DNA of 7,780 nucleotides from NCBI GenBank assembly GCA_902796375.1, contig CADBOW010000013.1, positions 1 to 7,780 on the forward strand. The letters run 5' to 3'. Made by a program: the position numbers and the translations under genes. Shown one piece after another: positions 6,213-7,780 of this stretch. The DNA is from an uncultured Lachnospiraceae bacterium (GTDB lineage: Bacteria > Bacillota > Clostridia > Lachnospirales > Lachnospiraceae). The notes below the pieces were generated by a model, which saw only the letters and a list, made by a program, of their open reading frames with translations, was not told the DNA's origin and made no database searches. Numbering within the stretch: the stretch's first letter is position 1; every line of letters starts with the position of its first letter.

Positions 6213-7780
6213 TCACTCCACTGTGATCCCTTCGGTCTTGATAATATATTTTACGTTGCTCTTAACGCCGTCTGCAACGCCGCCATAAGAGCTGTTTGAC
6301 TCTCCGGCCTTACGGATGGATTCAAGCTTGTTCTTGAAATCCGTTCCCTTATCCATGGCCTTGTCCAGTGCCTTCACGATCTGGCTGGTGGCACTCTTCA
6401 GCTGATTTGCACCGCTGACCAGCTTGCCGCTATTGGCTGCCAGTGTCGCTGCTCCGCTCTGAACCTGTCCCATACCGTTACTCAGCTGATCTGCACCTCT
6501 GGACAGACTGCCGGTTCCGTCAGCCAGTGTTCCGAGTCCCTGATTCAGCGTACTGGAACCTTCTGCCAGCTGCTTGGTTGCTTCCTTCAGCTGCTTGATC
6601 TTCGGAGCGAACTCCGCCAGCTTCGTGTTGACCACCTCTACTGCCTGGTTGATACCATAGCTGACACCGGATTCTGCATATGTCTGACACATGTTTGTGA
6701 TCACCGGCGTCAGACCTGTTTTAAGATTATCGGACATGGAATCCGTAAATGACTTGAATTCCTTTGCCAGCTTTCCATACTCCGTACCATATCCGGTACC
6801 GTAACCGGTACCGTAACCCGTGCCGTAACCATAGCCGTAGCCTGTTCCGTAGCCTGTTCCGTAACCGGTTCCATAGCCCAGGCCATAGCCGGTTCCGTAT
6901 GCGGTTCCATATCCGGTTCCGTAACCATAACCATAGCCGGTTCCATATCCGGTTCCGTAGCCGGTTCCATAGCCTACGCCATAGCCGGTTCCATAGCCGG
7001 TTCCATATCCGGTTCCGTAGCCTACGCCATAGCCGGTTCCGTATGCGGTTCCGTAGCCGGTTCCGTAACCCAGGCCATAGCCGGTTCCATAGCCGGTTCC
7101 GTAGCCGGTTCCGTATCCCAGGCCATAGCCGGTTCCGTATGCGGTTCCGTAGCCGGTTCCGTAACCCACGCCATAGCCGGTTCCGTATGCGGTTCCATAG
7201 CCGGTTCCATAACCGGTACCGTAGCCGGTACCGTAACCGGTACCGTAGCCGGCGGTGTATGCACCGATCAAAGCGGGTGCAAGTGAATTCATCTGTTCAT
7301 CCACGGAAGCTTCTACTGCTGATTTCACAGCCGCCTTCAGCTGTGCCAGCGTTGTCTCATCCAATGAAGCATACATCTGTGTTGCCGTATCCTTATCCAC
7401 ACCGTACTGCTGCATGATGGCCTGTACGATGGCGATGGGATAAGCCTGCTCCTCTACAGACGCCCGAACTGCTGCATATGCCTGCTTAAATGCCGGTGAA
7501 TTCTGAACCTGGGAGGGATCCTTCTGAAGCTCTGCCGCTGCATTCTGTCCCTGTTCCTTCGCATCCTTCTCGATAGATTCCTTCAGCTCATCCGTAACCG
7601 CTGCTTTCCCCACCTCAGCTGCTTCCTTGGCTATGGATTTCTTCAGTTCATCCGTAACCGCTGCTTTGCCTTTCTCGGCCGCGTCCTTGGCGATGGATTT
7701 CTTCAGCTCATCCGTAACCGCTGCTTTGCCTTTCTCGGCCGCGTCCTTGGCGATGGACTTCTTCAGCTCATCCGTAACCG
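6213..7780 (-). CDS. Repeat-rich protein with Gly-Tyr tetrapeptide array and L-x-x-G heptads, 5' end outside the window
   Basis: I do not recognise this gene as a whole. The frame is open from the window edge (first full codon 7778) to TGA 6215-6213, giving 521 residues of a longer protein. Numbering from the edge: residues 1-80 are four copies of a charged 20-residue repeat (VTDELKKSIAKDAAEKGKAA type); 81-174 are non-repetitive and mostly helical in character; 175-334 are forty consecutive tetrapeptides, mostly GTGY; 335-396 are helical; about 397-470 carry L-x-x-G heptads of the kind found in the extracytoplasmic domains of YhgE/Pip-like and some RND/MMPL-like membrane proteins; 471-521 form a tail ending KYIIKTEGITVE. 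There is no membrane helix, LPxTG motif or cell-wall domain in the visible part, so any secretion signal or anchor must be N-terminal and out of view. GTG at 7613 is not a real start, since the reading frame and repeat continue upstream. A surface or envelope role is inferred only from the heptads. It is monocistronic at its 3' end. Confidence 0.85.
   Translation of the reverse strand, partial: VTDELKKSIAKDAAEKGKAAVTDELKKSIAKDAAEKGKAAVTDELKKSIAKEAAEVGKAAVTDELKESIEKDAKEQGQNAAAELQKDPSQVQNSPAFKQAYAAVRASVEEQAYPIAIVQAIMQQYGVDKDTATQMYASLDETTLAQLKAAVKSAVEASVDEQMNSLAPALIGAYTAGYGTGYGTGYGTGYGTGYGTAYGTGYGVGYGTGYGTAYGTGYGLGYGTGYGTGYGTGYGLGYGTGYGTAYGTGYGVGYGTGYGTGYGTGYGVGYGTGYGTGYGTGYGYGYGTGYGTAYGTGYGLGYGTGYGTGYGTGYGYGYGTGYGTGYGTGYGTEYGKLAKEFKSFTDSMSDNLKTGLTPVITNMCQTYAESGVSYGINQAVEVVNTKLAEFAPKIKQLKEATKQLAEGSSTLNQGLGTLADGTGSLSRGADQLSNGMGQVQSGAATLAANSGKLVSGANQLKSATSQIVKALDKAMDKGTDFKNKLESIRKAGESNSSYGGVADGVKSNVKYIIKTEGITVE
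6369..6590 (-). other. L-x-x-G heptad region in the repeat protein
   Basis: Codons 397-470 of the visible protein show recurring blocks such as QLAEG, TLADG, SLSRG, QLSNG, QVQSG and KLVSG, spaced about seven residues apart. This matches the known X-X-X-Leu-X-X-Gly heptad pattern of YhgE/Pip-type extracytoplasmic domains. A long alpha-helical rod or coiled coil is the likely structure. The assignment rests on pattern only. Confidence 0.7.
6777..7256 (-). repeat. 12-bp coding tandem array: 40 Gly-Tyr tetrapeptides with a 48-bp higher-order period
   Basis: Exactly 480 bp of in-frame 12-bp units encode 40 tetrapeptides without interruption. The first is TAGY, the last GTEY, and the rest are GTGY with GTAY, GVGY, GLGY and GYGY variants. 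The variants are not random. Counting from the unit after TAGY, V, L or Y replaces T only in units 7, 11, 15, 19, 23, 27, 31 and 35, and the final GTEY is unit 39. GTAY occurs only in units 5, 9, 17 and 29. The real repeat is therefore a 16-residue block, GTGY-GT(A/G)Y-GTGY-G(V/L/Y)GY, in eight full copies. The array has no charge except the Glu of the last unit and no Cys, Pro or Lys. Confidence 0.97.
7539..7780 (-). repeat. 60-bp coding tandem repeat (20-residue charged repeat), continuing past the window edge
   Basis: Four copies are visible at 60-bp period. The 20-base motif ending in tccgtaaccg recurs at 7581, 7641, 7701 and 7761. The copies at 7661-7720 and 7721-7780 differ at one base (7698/7758). 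The copy at 7601-7660 differs from its neighbour at about nine, and the innermost one has drifted most. The encoded unit alternates Lys with Asp/Glu and Ala in a pattern suited to an amphipathic helix. The total copy number cannot be seen. Confidence 0.95.

Noticed and set aside
6777..7256. Possible CRISPR array
   Set aside because: The periodic units are 12 and 48 bp, with no unique spacers and no cas genes, and the whole array is in frame inside a coding sequence.
6764..7417. Arg/Phe/His-repeat protein on the plus strand
   Set aside because: Its repeat is simply the reverse complement of the GTGY array. A repeat with period 12 is open in several frames at once, and the minus frame continues into normal, non-repetitive coding sequence at both ends.
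7539..7613. GTG at 7613 as the start of the repeat protein
   Set aside because: The same frame and the same 20-residue repeat continue unbroken upstream to the window edge, so the real start is outside.

Overview
The window looks like chromosome from a low-to-mid GC Gram-positive bacterium of the Firmicutes, most likely a Clostridia/Lachnospiraceae-type gut anaerobe. The evidence is strong AGGAGG-type ribosome binding sites, a GerMN-domain lipoprotein, a PhoR/WalK-like sensor kinase and a ComEC protein. The family-level placement is inference. All real genes are on the minus strand, so transcription runs from high to low coordinates. The long plus-strand open frames are shadows.

Right part (7780 to 6213): the C-terminal 521 codons of a very repetitive protein whose start lies outside the window. 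In reading order it has a charged 20-residue tandem repeat (60 bp period), a short non-repetitive helical stretch, an uninterrupted array of 40 Gly/Tyr tetrapeptides (GTGY type, 480 bp), a region of L-x-x-G heptads, and a short tail with no membrane segment. A rho-independent terminator (6164-6201) closes it. This is the least ordinary part of the window.

Middle and left part (6139 to 1): a new transcription unit starts at an extended -10 promoter (TATAAT at 6116-6111). It reads ppk1 (polyphosphate kinase), a membrane sensor histidine kinase overlapping ppk1 by 11 nt, a GerMN lipoprotein 13 nt further on, and comEC 18 nt after that, which runs off the left edge. The tight spacing argues for one operon. 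It joins polyphosphate synthesis, an envelope sensor with no response regulator in view, a secreted lipoprotein that could be the kinase's partner (by analogy with LpqB and MtrB), and the DNA-uptake channel. The shared regulation is inference; the gene identities are well supported.

No tRNA, rRNA, CRISPR array, insertion sequence or phage gene was seen. The only non-coding stretch of note is 6067-6212 (146 nt), which holds the terminator, promoter and ppk1 leader.
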